Shown here: in pieces, positions 38,454-51,625 of the stretch
Position numbering within the stretch: the first letter of the stretch is position 1
Layout of the letters: every line of letters begins with the position of its first letter
Assembly: GCF_964199755.1 (NCBI RefSeq)
Contig: NC_133898.1
Location: 108,757,847 to 108,821,846, forward strand
Direction of reading: 5' to 3'
DNA length: 64,000 bases
Source: Larus michahellis
Lineage: Eukaryota > Chordata > Aves > Charadriiformes > Laridae
Program-made: the position numbers and the translations under genes
Notes under the pieces: model-generated
Databases searched by the model: none
The model's input: only the letters and a program-made list of their open reading frames with translations
What the model was told of the DNA's origin: nothing

Positions 38454-41400
38454 AAAACTCTCCAACCCCTTGCAGAAGCAAGATGCTCACATTTTTAAAC
38501 AACAGATCTTTAATGCTTTTTTAAGCATTTAAAATGCAAAATAATATGCGTGCTTTCATACTCCAACCCTGAAGCAACTTCTAACCAGTAATTTTTAGCA
38601 GGGAACTCTGATGATACGCATTACTGTTTCCATAGGTGAAAACAGCAAATTATCAGCCAGCAACTTAGAATCTTAAACACTGAGCACAACGTTAAGCATG
38701 AACCATCTATCGTGAGGTCAAAAGGAAAACTGCTTGCTTTGAAGTCTTGGAAAAGCAGGAAACATCTGCATCTGAAAATATACTTTGAAATAACATATAA
38801 CCTAAAAAAATATTTTAATAGGTTTTTTAAAATCTAGATATCTAACTTAAAATGCTGATTTGCCATCTGCTAGCCAAGGTTTGAAATCATATTTTTCTTT
38901 GTTGTTGTGTAACTTTTTATTTTGATATATTTCAAATTCAGAGAAAAAAAAGAAGTAAAACCAATTTTCCAGAATGAGTTATGCAGTAAACACAGAAATT
39001 AAGTTAAGAAGGGAAAATGATAAACATAAATGCCCAAACCAATCAAATACTCCTATAATTAAATGCCAAATTTTAGATCGTACTGTCCCAATGCAGTGAC
39101 AGAACTGTTAAAACCTGTAAAATAATCTGACAAAGATCTTGACTTTACAAAGAACAGAAGCCAACAATTAAGCTTATACGTGGACAAATGATTTTATTGC
39201 CTATGTTCTGCTCTATGTTCACCCTTCGCAGGGCTCAACTACAGCCACCACCAGACACGGGTAAATCCTCATGTGTTCCCGCATAGATCTTCTGAAGTCA
39301 ACCCTGGGTAGGTGCAAGGGCACACTGGTGCATATCCTCTTACTTGACCATGCTGCTCTTACCATCTAAAAAATAAGCCCACTGTACAGACCTATTAGGC
39401 TGACCTAAAATTTTCCCCAATTTTTTATTGTTTCCCAGCACTAAAATCATAAAACAACTACATTTTATGGTCTGGCACCTGGTGGGGTGGGGACAAAAGA
39501 AAGCTGTAGCCTCAAAGTATAGTTTGTTTTCCACAGAGAGGAAATGATACTTTTTTTTTCTTTGCTTTTTGGATCTGTTTCCAGGAAACACACATGCCAT
39601 TAGAGGATATATGGATATAAACAGAATACAGCAACTTAAGCAGAAATCATGTCTTTGTTAAACAGGTAACGTGTCATCATCCATATGAGCAATGAAATTA
39701 CATGTATCAAGGTCACAGTAATCTCTTTAAAAGGACAAACTCTTTTAAAGCTGAAAGGAAAAATATGTTTAAGGATGTTCTTGAATAATGAAATACTGAA
39801 TGTGACTATGAAAAAACAAGTGAGCTGTCCACTCATGTACAGTATGATTTTTTTTTTCCAGTGCGAGCTGTGATGAAGGCTGGTGAAAAGCTGCCTTTGT
39901 TGAGATTTCAACTGCAGATCACAAACGCTAAGTGTAAACTTGCTCTACAATGAAGTGCGTTGCATTAGTGAAGTGTGTATATTTGTCTTCAAATGTTAAT
40001 AGGTTTGGGGGTTTTTTGTTCTGGTGCTCAGTATGCCCTCTGTTCAGCTAACAGAGCTGTGCTTGGGCCACTGAAATGCAATCCGACTGTACTGTGGTTT
40101 ACTAAATTGTGAAATAAATAGTTACCTGCACCTATAACAATGATGATGCTCTTCCTCTCAACCATTCTCTTCCTTTCTCATATGGCATTTGTGCTTTTTC
40201 GGTGTTTTTTTTATAGAACACAAGCTTGTTATACATTACTAGGAAGTATTTTTGATGAAGCAAAGGTACTGTGGACCACTCCGTGACTCTGGTTTAATTT
40301 CCAGTCCTGCATTCCTCCACACAAGCTTCCCATAACTCCAGAAAGCAAGAGCCCTCCCAGCTCTATTCTTCATAAGCAGACTGACACAGATTTAAAAAGT
40401 TATGTCCAGCAGAAAAAAAGCTTCTGCCAGACATAGTCTGCTTTCTCACATTACTGAATTTTGCCGAAGTGTAAGGACAATCACCTCCTGTGCCATTTCC
40501 CTTACACTTCATTTCTCTGTGATTCTGTCCTGACCACTGTGCTGCAGGGTTGTCTGCCTTCAAGCAACGGAGGCACATCCTTTACAAGGAGAGCAGGCAG
40601 TGATACTTAAAGCCGTCTTCTCCTAAGAACAAAATTGGGAAAAATCTAATGCTATGAGGACTGGTTACTAAGGTTCTGAGAACCTCCTACTCCGCTATCT
40701 TAATTAGTTACTACAGCTATCCTTTAAATACAGCACTGTAACTCACGGTGACCATTCCTGACAGTGACAGTAAATTTTTTCTTTACTTCTACTGTATAAC
40801 AACAAAATAATTTCTTTGGCTTCATGGAGTCACGCTCCTCTCATTTACATTGCTTTAAACAAAGACACAGGTGACATCTCCATGTAGCCTGTCGGGGCAA
40901 TATTACGTATTGTCCTTCCTACTAAAATCTTGGCAAAGGAAGTCCAACTTCTTGGAAGTTATATTGAGATTTTGCCTTTTTAATCTCTCTTCTTAAGACT
41001 CTCAGCAATATTTTTACACCATTTTCTTTTTTCTCATTTCAATACAATTTGAATTTTACTTATCTGTTATTTTTGCATGGTAAGGAGCTCCTGTTGGATT
41101 TCAGAAAACTAAACAGAGCTGTTTCCTTTAAAACCAAAAGATGCCCTGCGGCACACATAGCACTTCTAAACGTTAACCAGAGTCCCTAAAAATCTTCAGT
41201 AAAAGCACAATACATATTTTGTAAATACGCAGCCATTTCACTCCTTTTCCGGTTTACCCTTTTTATTTTTTAATAAAAAAATCTCACTATCTACTACAGA
41301 GAGTTTGATTAATTGTTTGGCTGCTCCTAGATCCAAAAGGTCCTTACTGCTGCTTTATTATGTAAACCTCCTACTCCTCTGTCTTTTTAGCCTTTGCTGT

Positions 41401-43013
41401 TGCAGCATTATTGGGATCATATAAACAGGCCCGAGAGCTGTTGCTAAATAATTGAAATTCATTTCATTTTTAGAATGGATTCTCCCTTGGAACATTTTAT
41501 GTAATAATGTTCTACTCCTGAAATAAATTTCCATTTCCATTCACTGGAGTGCTTTTCGGGAAGATACCGAGGAAAAAAAAGGGGAACTAAAACGGGTAAG
41601 AATGACATTGAGGAGATATAATTAGCTAAAACTCTTTTTTTTTTAAAAAAAATTTCTATGTTACATCAGCAGTTTTATCACCATGGCAATGAACACTACA
41701 GCTAAATTTTTGAAGGTTTTTATACGCAGAAAATATGTATAAGGGAGGCCCTACTTCCCTTCCACCCCCCATAAACAGCAGAACATATTAAAAGTTAATC
41801 TTTTTACAACCGATTATGATTTCTTTGCATATCTGTGATGAATTTAATCAAATGACCTATTTAAAGGCAAGCGATTTGCTGCAGTTCAGTGTTGGAGCTA
41901 CAGTCAAACACTACATGTAAAAAACACCTTGCCTAGAACACAATATAAATGGACACAATTTAAAATAGAGCTTTATTGCAAAGTTAATGTTGTCTGAAAG
42001 AAAACATGATAAGAAGGCAGAGACTGAAGAAGTGAAATACTTTTGATGCAAGAGTTAGGTATAACTCTTGTAAGAATATAAACATAATCTCAGTGCTGGA
42101 AGAACTGGCTTCTGCTAGAAACGAAGCAATAAAGCTGGTGCGCACATTGCCTATAAAAACTGGAGAAGCTCAGTCTATTGCAGTCTATAAATAGGGAGAG
42201 ACAAAAAATAACGGCTGTCCCCTCATGGACACCTAGTGCTCAGCCACGCCAGTATCACTTTCTGTCCCTCCCTTCTCCTGCCACAGCTCCCACCCGATGC
42301 GGTCGCTGATGCTGAGGCCCTGGCCACTGGCAGAACTGATACAGGCCAGTGCAACTCTCTGTGACACTGACGATTTGGGGAGGATTGAACGCCTTCTGTC
42401 TTAAGACACTCAAAAGATCTGTTAAACATTATCCAAACAGCCACAGGTTCCATTTTCACTTACAAGACTAACCTTTTAATTCAACAAATTGAAGCTCCGA
42501 ACAGCAAAACACTGAACACACTCTGAAATGGGAGGGCGTAAGTTGCTTCAGCTGAGTTCACTGGGGCTGCTGATGTAACTAAAATTAAGCAAGTGGTTTT
42601 TTGGTCCAGCTCCTAGGCAAATTGACTCCATTGTACTTTGATACTAAGTTCCAGAAGTAAATGCAAAACTCTGCAAAGCAAACACATTTTCATGGCAGAC
42701 TGCTTTGTCCTACTGCTTCACAGTCACAAAAAAAAAAATCAAAAATGACTAAATGGAAGAATCACCCTGCTTATCTATATAGTCACATTTATAACCTCTA
42801 AGGAGGGGAGCTGATACTCAACCAGCTCACTGCACACATTGTTCTTCTGGGCTGGCAATAGACAGTGATTTACTAAAATAAACAGTCACGAGACAGTTAT
42901 CAGATTCAAAGTCCGAGACAGACCTTCTGATCCTGGCCTAATCTGCAACACTCTGGAGAACGACGGTGATAAAGACAACACAAAAATGTTATCGTATGAT
43001 GTGATTCAGGTAC

Positions 43014-43188
43014 CTGGCAACATATTGTGAACAGGTGTGGCAACGTTAATATCCTGGAGGTGTTTCAGCGTCTCAGTGTGGAACAGGCGAAGCGTAGATC
43101 CAGATGTGAAGGCAATCCAGATTCCCACTCCAGCAACAGCCATGTGAGAGATAACCATCCCTTCCTCTTGATGGGCTTCAAAATGGCT
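43014..43188 (-). CDS. ARHGEF10: ARHGEF10 coding exon (propeller; AHQEEGMVISHMAVAGVGIW)
   Basis: A 175-bp exon bounded by cttacag (3' splice site) and CCAG|gtacc (5' splice site). It starts SHFEAHQEEGMVISHMAVAG, continues VGIWIAFTSGSTLRLFHTET, and ends LKHLQDINVATPVHNMLP with a split glycine. This is one of the most conserved stretches of the ARHGEF10 WD40-like propeller and makes the gene identification secure. A CR1 tail begins only about 50 bases upstream of its 3' splice site. Confidence 0.97.
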
Positions 43189-43234
43189 CTGTAAGAAAAG
43201 CAAGGACTCTGTGGGGAGATGCAACTGAACAACA

Positions 43235-43375
43235 TTCACAACATTGGATACCTTTAAGTTTCAGGTGGGCAGGGTGCTGGGCCATCTTGCCTAGACCATG
43301 CTTTTGCCAAGAAAGGTCAGACCAGACAATCCTCGAGGTTCTTTCCAACCTGGTATTCTGATTCTATGAACCTTC
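43235..43375 (+). mobile_element. CR1 LINE 3' tail
   Basis: The piece ends cgaggttctttccaacc…attctgattctatga, the CR1 3' terminus with its ATTCTATGA-type repeat. Only about 140 bp remain. It is antisense to ARHGEF10 and lies just upstream of the 43188 3' splice site. Confidence 0.85.
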
Positions 43376-45891
43376 CTTACCAGCTCTTCAGGGTGGGCCC
43401 TGTATCCTTGTCCTCCGTGCCAAGAACAAAGCTAGCTTCCTCTGCTTTGCTCAGGTTATTTTCTGACTGCTGCGTACGATGTGTTAATTTTCCTGTTACC
43501 TTTTTTTGAAAATATGTCATCATTAGTATGGAAGGATTCTCAGCTCTTGAACCAAAGTTTCAGCTAATGATAGAGTAACTTCACAGTAACTTAGATACGG
43601 TATTTATTAAAAATATTGCACCGTAGGGTCTAGCAAGCCCGTAACAGCCAAGACTTAAAAGGATTTTGTATTTCTTTATTGATATCCCTTTGGGAAAACT
43701 ATCACACAGAGGGTTCCTGGGAGTGGGTAGAATTTTTCCTAACATGTTACTTTTACCTACAGCATAACTCCTCTTTAAACAATAAAAAAAAATATTTTTC
43801 TTCTGTTCTGTTAGGGGGTCTTCCCAGAACAAGGACAACAGAATCAAGGAGGAAGTCATCTTTTGAAAGTAGAGTGTTTATGAATATAAAAACACCATTA
43901 TTTGCTCAACTATGTACATAACAATGTGAGCCTTAATACTGTGGCTTGCTTTTTGACTCAAAGACACTTCTGAATTTCACAAGTATTAACTATTTTGGTT
44001 TCCTGTCCTTCAAAATATTGATGCTTCTTATTAGAAAGGCCAAAATCCTCCTTCTGAAGATAAGTAATGCAAGACTTCCAGGATAGACCTTTTTCCTTGA
44101 TCTAATGCCTTCACAGTTACAACTTCTGCATGGCTCCAGGAAGGCCGAAACCTCTCTACACACCCCTGGTAACATGCAAGATAAAGCTGCAGTAAAGTTC
44201 TTTAATCATTAACAAGAAGTAGGGATATTTTTTTTCTAGTTTTGTCTTGTAAGTAAACTGTCTCTGAAGTTAAACAGCCTTTTAATGTTGTGCCAGCTAT
44301 TATCAAATACAGAGAGCTATTCTGATAAAACTTCCGTGGCTAAATAAATGACAAACTGTTCCTTGGATGCAAATCTGTCTCTGGAGGGATATGGAAGTAA
44401 ATATCTGCTCCAATATTCACACTACATATTCTATACGCTTAATTATATTTGCAGATAAAATGCAAGAGTATCCCCTTCCTCCTTGTAAAAGCACAGTAAA
44501 ATTTTCCATGCATTACAATTAAGAGTTAAATTTTTATTATTTTGCAATAAAATGTAAATTACATGTTTCTCAGGCTAAGCTCTTAGCCTAAGACAGTTAT
44601 GTTTTGTATGAGGTTATAGATATATTGTTCAAATTCTCCATCTAAATTCAATAAATGGGCTAAGATAAGAGATAAAGAATAGAAGTTTAAGCTTTCACAA
44701 AGTGTAACTTTTGCTATTATACTTAGTAGGCGCTTTATTTTCTTTTCATACTTTAAGTTAGTACTTTCCACTGAGAAACTGGATGTTTAAAAATAAGGGG
44801 AATGTTGGGGTTTTTTCCTTTTTGCTTGGTAACTCTATTCTTCAAATGTTCTGCTTTTATTAAATAAAACAGAGAAGTTTCTCTTCAGCTATTAGGCAGT
44901 GGTTCAGTTTTTGAGAGTGTTCCTTTATTACCTTTTGACTCTTTGAACAACAACACTGCAGAATGCAAGGTAAACACCTCTGGCAGGCACAGTTATATTC
45001 ACCGTTTCCACAATTAACATCCATTCATTCTTTTCCAAATGATATACACCATTTGAAAATCATACAGTTTATTCAACAGAAGAATTCATCCATGAACAAC
45101 ATCTTTCAAAGCCAGAAACAGCTCTAATGACTAAATTGAGACTAAAATGACTAGAAACACTCTCATCATGCCTGTTTCATTGCAAAAAGGATTTTTAAAT
45201 AACTTCTGTTTACAGACTCATACATCCCTACACCGATGAGCAACTGACTTTTGAAAACTTCTCAGGGACAGATCCAAGGCTGATGAAGTGAACCCGACCA
45301 GCAACTTGCACTGTTTGGAATTAGAAGAAAAATGAAACTGGTCGCAAAAAATGGAATTTCTCTGCAGTGGTGTGACCGCAGCTGACAATTCTGCTGGTGC
45401 CACTGTAAACAACTTGCACATGCATTTTTGTCACATTCCATTTTTACCAGCCAACTCATTACACTCCCACTTAGTCTGCCCTGCCGTTCGTACAGCTGTC
45501 TGCTGAAACACGTAGACACATTTAAAGAAAAACTGTAATATTGTCAACACCACAAGAAGCATACAAAAAGAACTATTCTTCTCATTCAAAGGGTCTAACA
45601 CAGTAGGAATGTACCCAAACCTGTGCATTCTTTTACAAATGCATTTTTTTTTTTGTACAGAGCTTTGACATGTATTTCAATTACATGTCTATCTGAAAAC
45701 CAATAGCTGTCCTTTTTCTTCATATTTATTTTCTTCTCATGGCAAGAAATACAGATATAAAGGGACAAAAATGTCTTACTCCCTCTGTTATTAAAAATAA
45801 ATAAAACTGAATTTCATTCTACTTTTCTCTTTTAGTTTTCATACCTACATTCCTTTCTATTCAGTGCCCAGCGTTTTTTTTCCCCCCCTCA

Positions 45892-46121
45892 GGCTCTCTT
45901 GTTCAAACTCTATAGCAACAGGAGAGCTGCAGAAGACTTTCTGGACGCCGCAGCCCGGCAGCGCAGCCCGACATCGCTCACTATTGTTTCAGCAGCGTGG
46001 GGCGTAGCTGGAGTCTGTCCTTTCAGGGGGTGCCCACTCGCACCAAACAGCTGCGCCAAGAACCGAACCATGATTTCTCAAGCTTCACAAGAGAGGCATA
46101 ATGGGTATCATTGTCCCCAAG
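45892..46121 (+). other. GC-rich exon-like patch antisense in an ARHGEF10 intron
   Basis: A pyrimidine tract (about 25 bases of T and C) ending in cctcag precedes about 230 bp that stay open in one plus-strand frame (…FKLYSNRRAAEDFLDAAARQ… to …ERHNGYHCPQ). The patch ends at a usable 5' splice site CCCCAAG|gtaaaa. GC content and CpG density are well above the flanks. A minus-strand ATG frame (MVRFLAQLFGASGHPLKGQ…) covers part of it too. I do not recognise either product. It may be an exon of an antisense or lncRNA transcript, an alternative promoter or exon, or an exapted repeat. Confidence 0.3.
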
Positions 46122-46579
46122 GTAAAACAAACGACTTTTACTACTTCGAAGACATTACAGTACTCGGGCAACATACACTCATGTATAAGGATTTTAATTT
46201 GTTTTCTTTATTCAGCTGAACATTTCAGCTTGTTCTACTTGAATTTTTAGAACGAGAGTAACTCATGTATAGTTAGCCAAGTTTTTAAAACAAGACAAAA
46301 CAAACCAGGATGGAATGCCATTCAGTTGGTGACATTATTCTGTTAAATACTCTGGCATTTTTTGTTGTTTTTAAACAAACACAGACTGCTTTTGCAGAGC
46401 CGAAGGGTCTACATGCACAGAGACCACTACAGGATCGAGGTCTATACCCAACAGCAAAACGACTGTCAGATCTAGGGTCAAGACTAAGGATAGACGACTT
46501 CTTCGCAGAACAAGTATCAGAGTATGTAATTAATATATAACTGCAATTGATGTCGCATGCCCCTTGCCAAGGAGCTTGA

Positions 46580-46608
46580 GGCACAGTGCCGGTTTGGGGC
46601 ACTGTGCC
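46580..46608. repeat. Short hairpin-forming inverted repeat
   Basis: GGCACAGTGCC and its reverse complement GGCACTGTGCC are separated by seven bases. Each arm is itself nearly palindromic. No function can be assigned. Confidence 0.85.
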
Positions 46609-49382
46609 AATTAAAGATATTTCCTAAAACATTCTATTACAGTAACATACCATTAAAACAAGCGAATTTGAGGGTCTTATCCATACCAGAGGGGAAAAAA
46701 AGGCAGAAAAGTGAATATCATCCAATCCAATATATATGATGCCAAACCCTGCTCATTTACTAATACTTATTAAAAAAGAAAAGCTCAAATAGGAATCTTA
46801 GAAAAGCAAGGAGGCATGGAATGAGATTGTTTTCAAGGATAATGTGCTTTGCACTTAGCAAATGCACAGACCATTAAATATGAGGTACGTATGAAGCAGG
46901 GAGTGCCTCACAAGGATGAAGTTTACAAAATGGTCTTGAATATGCTCATAGACTTCCACAAATATGGCCCTAAAAACAAGTCAGGGGCCTTTACAGATAA
47001 TGTATATGACACAGAGCATATAACATGGATCCATGATAGTAGAAAGCAGTGAACAAACAAGCAGCTGTAATTTGAAGTATATGGAAATATAAAGGAGTTC
47101 AGCAAAGAGGGAACAAAAAACAGCTGAGTCCTGTGCAACACTTGGATTCTTTTTGACAGAGCAAAGATGAATATTATGCAAAAAATCCTGAGTCAAATCA
47201 TGACAACTCACTCTCAAGGAAAGAGGGCACAGAGGGAGAATGAACATTTCCTTGCTGCTGTTTCCCTTCATACAGCAAAGCTCCTGCTCTGCACAGTAAG
47301 GAAGAGGTAGCTCAGATGTAGTCAGCTGCTGATATTGTTAAAGCATTCCCTATAGACAAAGCCTAAATTGCCTCATGTATAATAAATATTGAAAGAATAT
47401 TGCCAACAAACATGGTATGCGCATCATTGAAGATCACTTTTGGAATATATAAACCCAGGAAGTTATCAAAGTCAGGTAACTGAGTATAAGTGAAAATATT
47501 AGTGAGCTGTTTAGTCTGCGAGATGACGAAAACAAGATCGGTACTTCCATATGTCTTACAACCAGTAAAGAGACAACAGAAAATCATCATTTGTTCACAA
47601 TTCTATGAGGAAGATAACACGGTACAGTGAGCGTATTCGTGTGGAATAAAAAAGATGATCCTCAGCCAGTCATACAAAAAGTCATCATGTTCTTGAATAG
47701 TTACCTGTGTCAAGAAAACTTTATTCGACCCACACACACCATTTCCAGTTGCACCATTTCTTACATGTTGTTTGCTGCAGCATTCATTGCCTATATTAAT
47801 TATAGCTATAAAAGTCAGTGGATCTATAATAATCCGAGCTCTGAATACAACAGATGGGTTAGTTTACAAAGCACTCTGGAAATGAAAAGGAACCTCTTGT
47901 GATGCTTTTGTAGGAAAACTTGTAGTAATCGCTGAAAAATGAAACTACCACGTCTGAGAAATATTGATAGGTTATTCATTATTTCATTTCTCTCAACTTC
48001 TATTTTCAATACTGCAACCCATTATGCTATGCTGTATTTTGATAGAGTTTATACATTCTTTAATCCTTAAAGCTTGCCCAACTCTGGTTTTGTTGCCAAA
48101 ACAGCACAGCACAGCCCAAACTCCAGCCATACCACCTGACAGAATTAGGCCAGAATTGCCAAACTTATTTACAAAGATCTGGCTGTATTTAACCGGCCTC
48201 ACACAGGAACAATCTGGCTGTGGTCTCTTACTGTTGCTCTTTATTTCTTGGTGAGAATCAGACAGATTCATCATCAAAGTCTGTAGGACAGTAACCAGGT
48301 GTCCCAGAGGCTACCCTTGCCCCCCAATGAAGCTATAAAAAACCAGTCCATTTCAAGCACCCATCCAGACCGCTCTTCCAAAATCTTTCCCTCATCGTAC
48401 CATTCAAACTATCAACAAAACAAGCCTTAAAGAAAAATAAAGTAGGAAAATACATGATCCGATCATCTACTTGGACAAAACAAATCACCCAGAAAGCACA
48501 GATGAAGACAGAGGAAATTGGGATGTTAGCTATTTCCCTGCAAACCCATGACAATGACTCACAGAATCAATTGTACCAAATAGACGATTGTTGAGAGAAA
48601 ACACGATCATCAATGAAACAAAAAAGCAGCAACAAAGCACACAAAGAAGGAGGCTGTGAGCTCATCACAACTCTGGTTTCAAAGGACCTCATGGCTGTAA
48701 ACATCATGCAACTCAGTGTAACTGTGTTGCAGGTTGAAGGAGAGGCTTAATTCCTAACGTTTCATCAACTCTAAACTTTCAACCACTAAGACATTCTTTT
48801 GGTGAAGCCTGCGATATTCACAGAAATGAGGGCTTAATGCTTTCTGGAAAATGTGATCACAAATTTGAGCTTGAATCCTTAATGCTCTTCTCTCCTTCCA
48901 GAAAAGCTGACTTCTCTGTGACTATTCATTGGAAAATGCCCTTACGCAAAGCAAATTTTTGGAGGCCGCTGAGAAGCAAAACTCCGAAGAAATATATTAT
49001 GAAATCATCACAAGGTACAAGTAACATCTAACTATGTAGTTAATGAAACCTTCTTCTGGGATTAACAGGCAATTGCTATAGGCACCCACTTTGCTGCCTT
49101 CCCTCAGATCTCATTTTTAAGCAAACCTCTTCCCTATGAGTTCCCAAGTGCCTTATGGAAACCTGAAGGAAAACGGAAGCAAACCTAGGTCTAATGAGAC
49201 ATCAGCAGAGAACGTCACGGCGGAATTTCAAACTGCAGGGAGTGGGACTTAACAGAACTGAAACCAAATTTCATTAAAAGCTTCCTGAATCGTGAAGCTT
49301 CTTAAAGAGATTTTAATGTTCAAAATTTCACCACTTATACCCTATAGCATAGCATGTAAGCAATGCTTTTAAAAGCGTTTAC

Positions 49383-49525
49383 CTCTATGGAATGTGTCAC
49401 AGTGCTGATGATAAAAATCTGTCCACCACATGCAGCCCAAATGGTCTCTTCCATCACAAGCAGACTTCTGACAGGCAGAACCCCCAGTTTAACTATTTTC
49501 TGGGGTTCCGTGTTCCACGTCCCAT
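49383..49525 (-). CDS. ARHGEF10: ARHGEF10 coding exon (propeller; KLGVLPVRSLLVMEETIWAA)
   Basis: A 143-bp exon between a 3' splice site ending attgcag and a 5' splice site GAG|gtaaac. It encodes GTWNTEPQKIVKLGVLPVRS, LLVMEETIWAACGGQIFIIS and TVTHSIE. The KLGVLPVRSLL…E…WAA.GGQ.FIIS pattern is the ARHGEF10/ARHGEF10L propeller blade. The phase joins exactly to the exons on both sides: the Asp codon is split with the 59342-59499 exon, and there is a full-codon boundary before SHFEAHQEEG. Confidence 0.97.
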
Positions 49526-51579
49526 CTGCAATAAAAAAGAAGAAAGGTTATACAAAAAAAAATTGTAATCTTTGGTTTAAAACAGTTTTGAAAACACTAT
49601 CTCTCAAGCCTACTGCTCAAATCTCTGCATGTCTCCACTTCAAGCTACACTGTGATTTTTGTATGTTTAATTTTAGCTTCCAGGGTAAGTTTGTAAGGAT
49701 AATGCAACATTAAGCATAAAAACAAAACCCAAACACTCATATATTTGTTAACCAAACAAATTTTATCTGGATTAATTGATAAACGAGGAATCCCACACTG
49801 CTGTTCTGATACAATTGCTTTCCTTTCCAGATGAAACGCAGTCAGAAAGCCGTGGCTGATACAATTTTCTCCAACTTGGAAGGAGCTCACAGCCAACCTG
49901 TTTCAAGATGAATCAACTTGCAACCAGGAGAGAATCATCTTTCATGTGAAAAGTAGTCAGCAAGATTTTTTCTGTAGGTTCTAATGAGCACAGATGACTC
50001 TCTAAGAGCACACTGATGGAATGGACTTCCTGTTACGAGATGCGATGCTTCATTTAAGAAGGAATTTTTTCAAAACAAGAAATTAAAAATTAATTTTGTG
50101 CCAGCCATGTCTTCACTTTTCCTATTCTTCCCCCCAACTATAATACACAGTGTTTTCTGTGGACCAAATTTAGCAGATCCAAATTACATTAGACATGTCT
50201 ATGTGGCACAATGAATTATTCAGAGACCTCCTGATAAAAACTGCATGCCACCGCTTACCGCTCTGGTCACGCTCACTTGCCATCTCTTTGAAACAAGGAT
50301 TAGCAGATTATTTCTCTCCAAATTTAAGAGCTAGCAACATGGCCTTCTTGAAATAGTTGTAGCTGTCTCTTTTATACATACAGTTTGAGACACTATATAT
50401 GTCAATAATCATTTTAATACTTTTATATTATTTTATTTCTATTCTAAGCACTGATTGAACAAAGTCTCAAAGATCGCATTTCTATCCGTTATGCTTAAGT
50501 AATAATATCAGAATCTGTTAAAGCATCCAGCTTTACATTGAGATAAAATATGTCCAAAAAGCCCTCTTTCCTCACTCTAAAGCATTCTGCCTGCATAAGC
50601 TGCAGAGAAGTTGTCTACTTTACTGACACCGTTTTCAACTCAGTAACCGCCTACATTTTGATTGATGAGACCAAGGTAAATGCATCTTTAGCCAAGCACT
50701 TAAGCATAAGTTGTTTTTTTTTTTCCCCAATAACAAGGGCATCTTTTATTATCTGCTTAGGTAAAGTAGTACAAAATTCCTGCTTCACAATAACAGCAGC
50801 AACAACGAGAAGCCTCAGCTCCGGAGTACTTCTCATCGCTTCTGCCATCTGCACGATACAACCTTCGCTGAGTCATTCTCAGGATGCAGCTCTCTTCTGA
50901 AAGCATCTTTGTAAAACTGACATTTAGTTTCAGGCCGCCAAAACAATTTTCATTATTTCAGTTTGCAAGTGAGAAGAGTGTTTCTAGTTATTAGCCTGCA
51001 AACTCTCCCCGCGATGTCGGAGTCACTCTGTGTTCTTCATGACTCATATGTACCATTACTAATAAAGAAACTTCTGGAAAAGTTTTTATTTGCTAGCAAC
51101 TACATTATCCTCAAATTAAGTTCTTAAGTGGAGGCTGCCCATACCCTACGAATGCTTTACCCACTGCAGGCAGTTCAGAAAGCAGATCTGCGCCTGTGCG
51201 TATCCTGACTTCCACTGCATAAATTATGCTGACTGCAGAAGTGGTAACCGCATCCAGTACGTAGCACCCTCCTGTTTCCTTTTTAGAGATAAAACTGGCA
51301 TAATTCTAGTATATTCTTCTGAAGGCTGAAGACTGTGAATTTGGGGAAAGAGCAGATATGCTGAGCGAGAAGCTATCTTTTCTCCTGTAGTTATACATTC
51401 ATGCAGAACAGCACATTAATGTAAAGAGAAAACCATCCACTGAACTCAACAGCTCTTTCTCGTAAATACATTCAAGCTATACATTGATCTATATATAAAG
51501 CATAGCTGATGCTTAAGTGACAGGTGAATGAGGATTTTCAGGATCTCAACTGTGGACTTGGATTTAAATTTTGCTTAAA

Positions 51580-51625
51580 TTTCATAGAATCATAGAATGG
51601 TTCATTTCAAGCACCTAAGGGTTTG
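51580..51625 (-). mobile_element. CR1 3'-end remnant
   Basis: The string tcatagaatcatagaatgg followed by a short unique-looking stretch is the reverse complement of the CR1 terminus. Only the last few dozen bases remain. Confidence 0.6.

Larger units (their letters stand above)
36276..43013 (-). other. ARHGEF10: ARHGEF10 intron with a CR1 insertion
   Basis: 6.7 kb. Apart from the CR1 copy (36735-37145) and a small inverted repeat (38424-38453), it holds T/G-rich low-complexity sequence near 38045-38115 and no supported exon. Confidence 0.85.
43189..49382 (-). other. ARHGEF10: ARHGEF10 intron
   Basis: 6.2 kb. Contains the CR1 tail, the GC-rich exon-like patch at 45892-46121, a hairpin-forming pair at 46580-46608, and otherwise AT-rich sequence without recognisable features. 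Confidence 0.85.

Noticed and set aside
42180-42200. TATAAATA-containing stretch as a promoter
   Set aside because: An isolated TATA-like string inside an ARHGEF10 intron with no downstream open exon or CpG enrichment.
46285-46602. 105-codon minus-strand ORF beside the GC-rich patch
   Set aside because: No domain, no splice context fitting ARHGEF10, and Cys/Ser-rich composition without a signal peptide.
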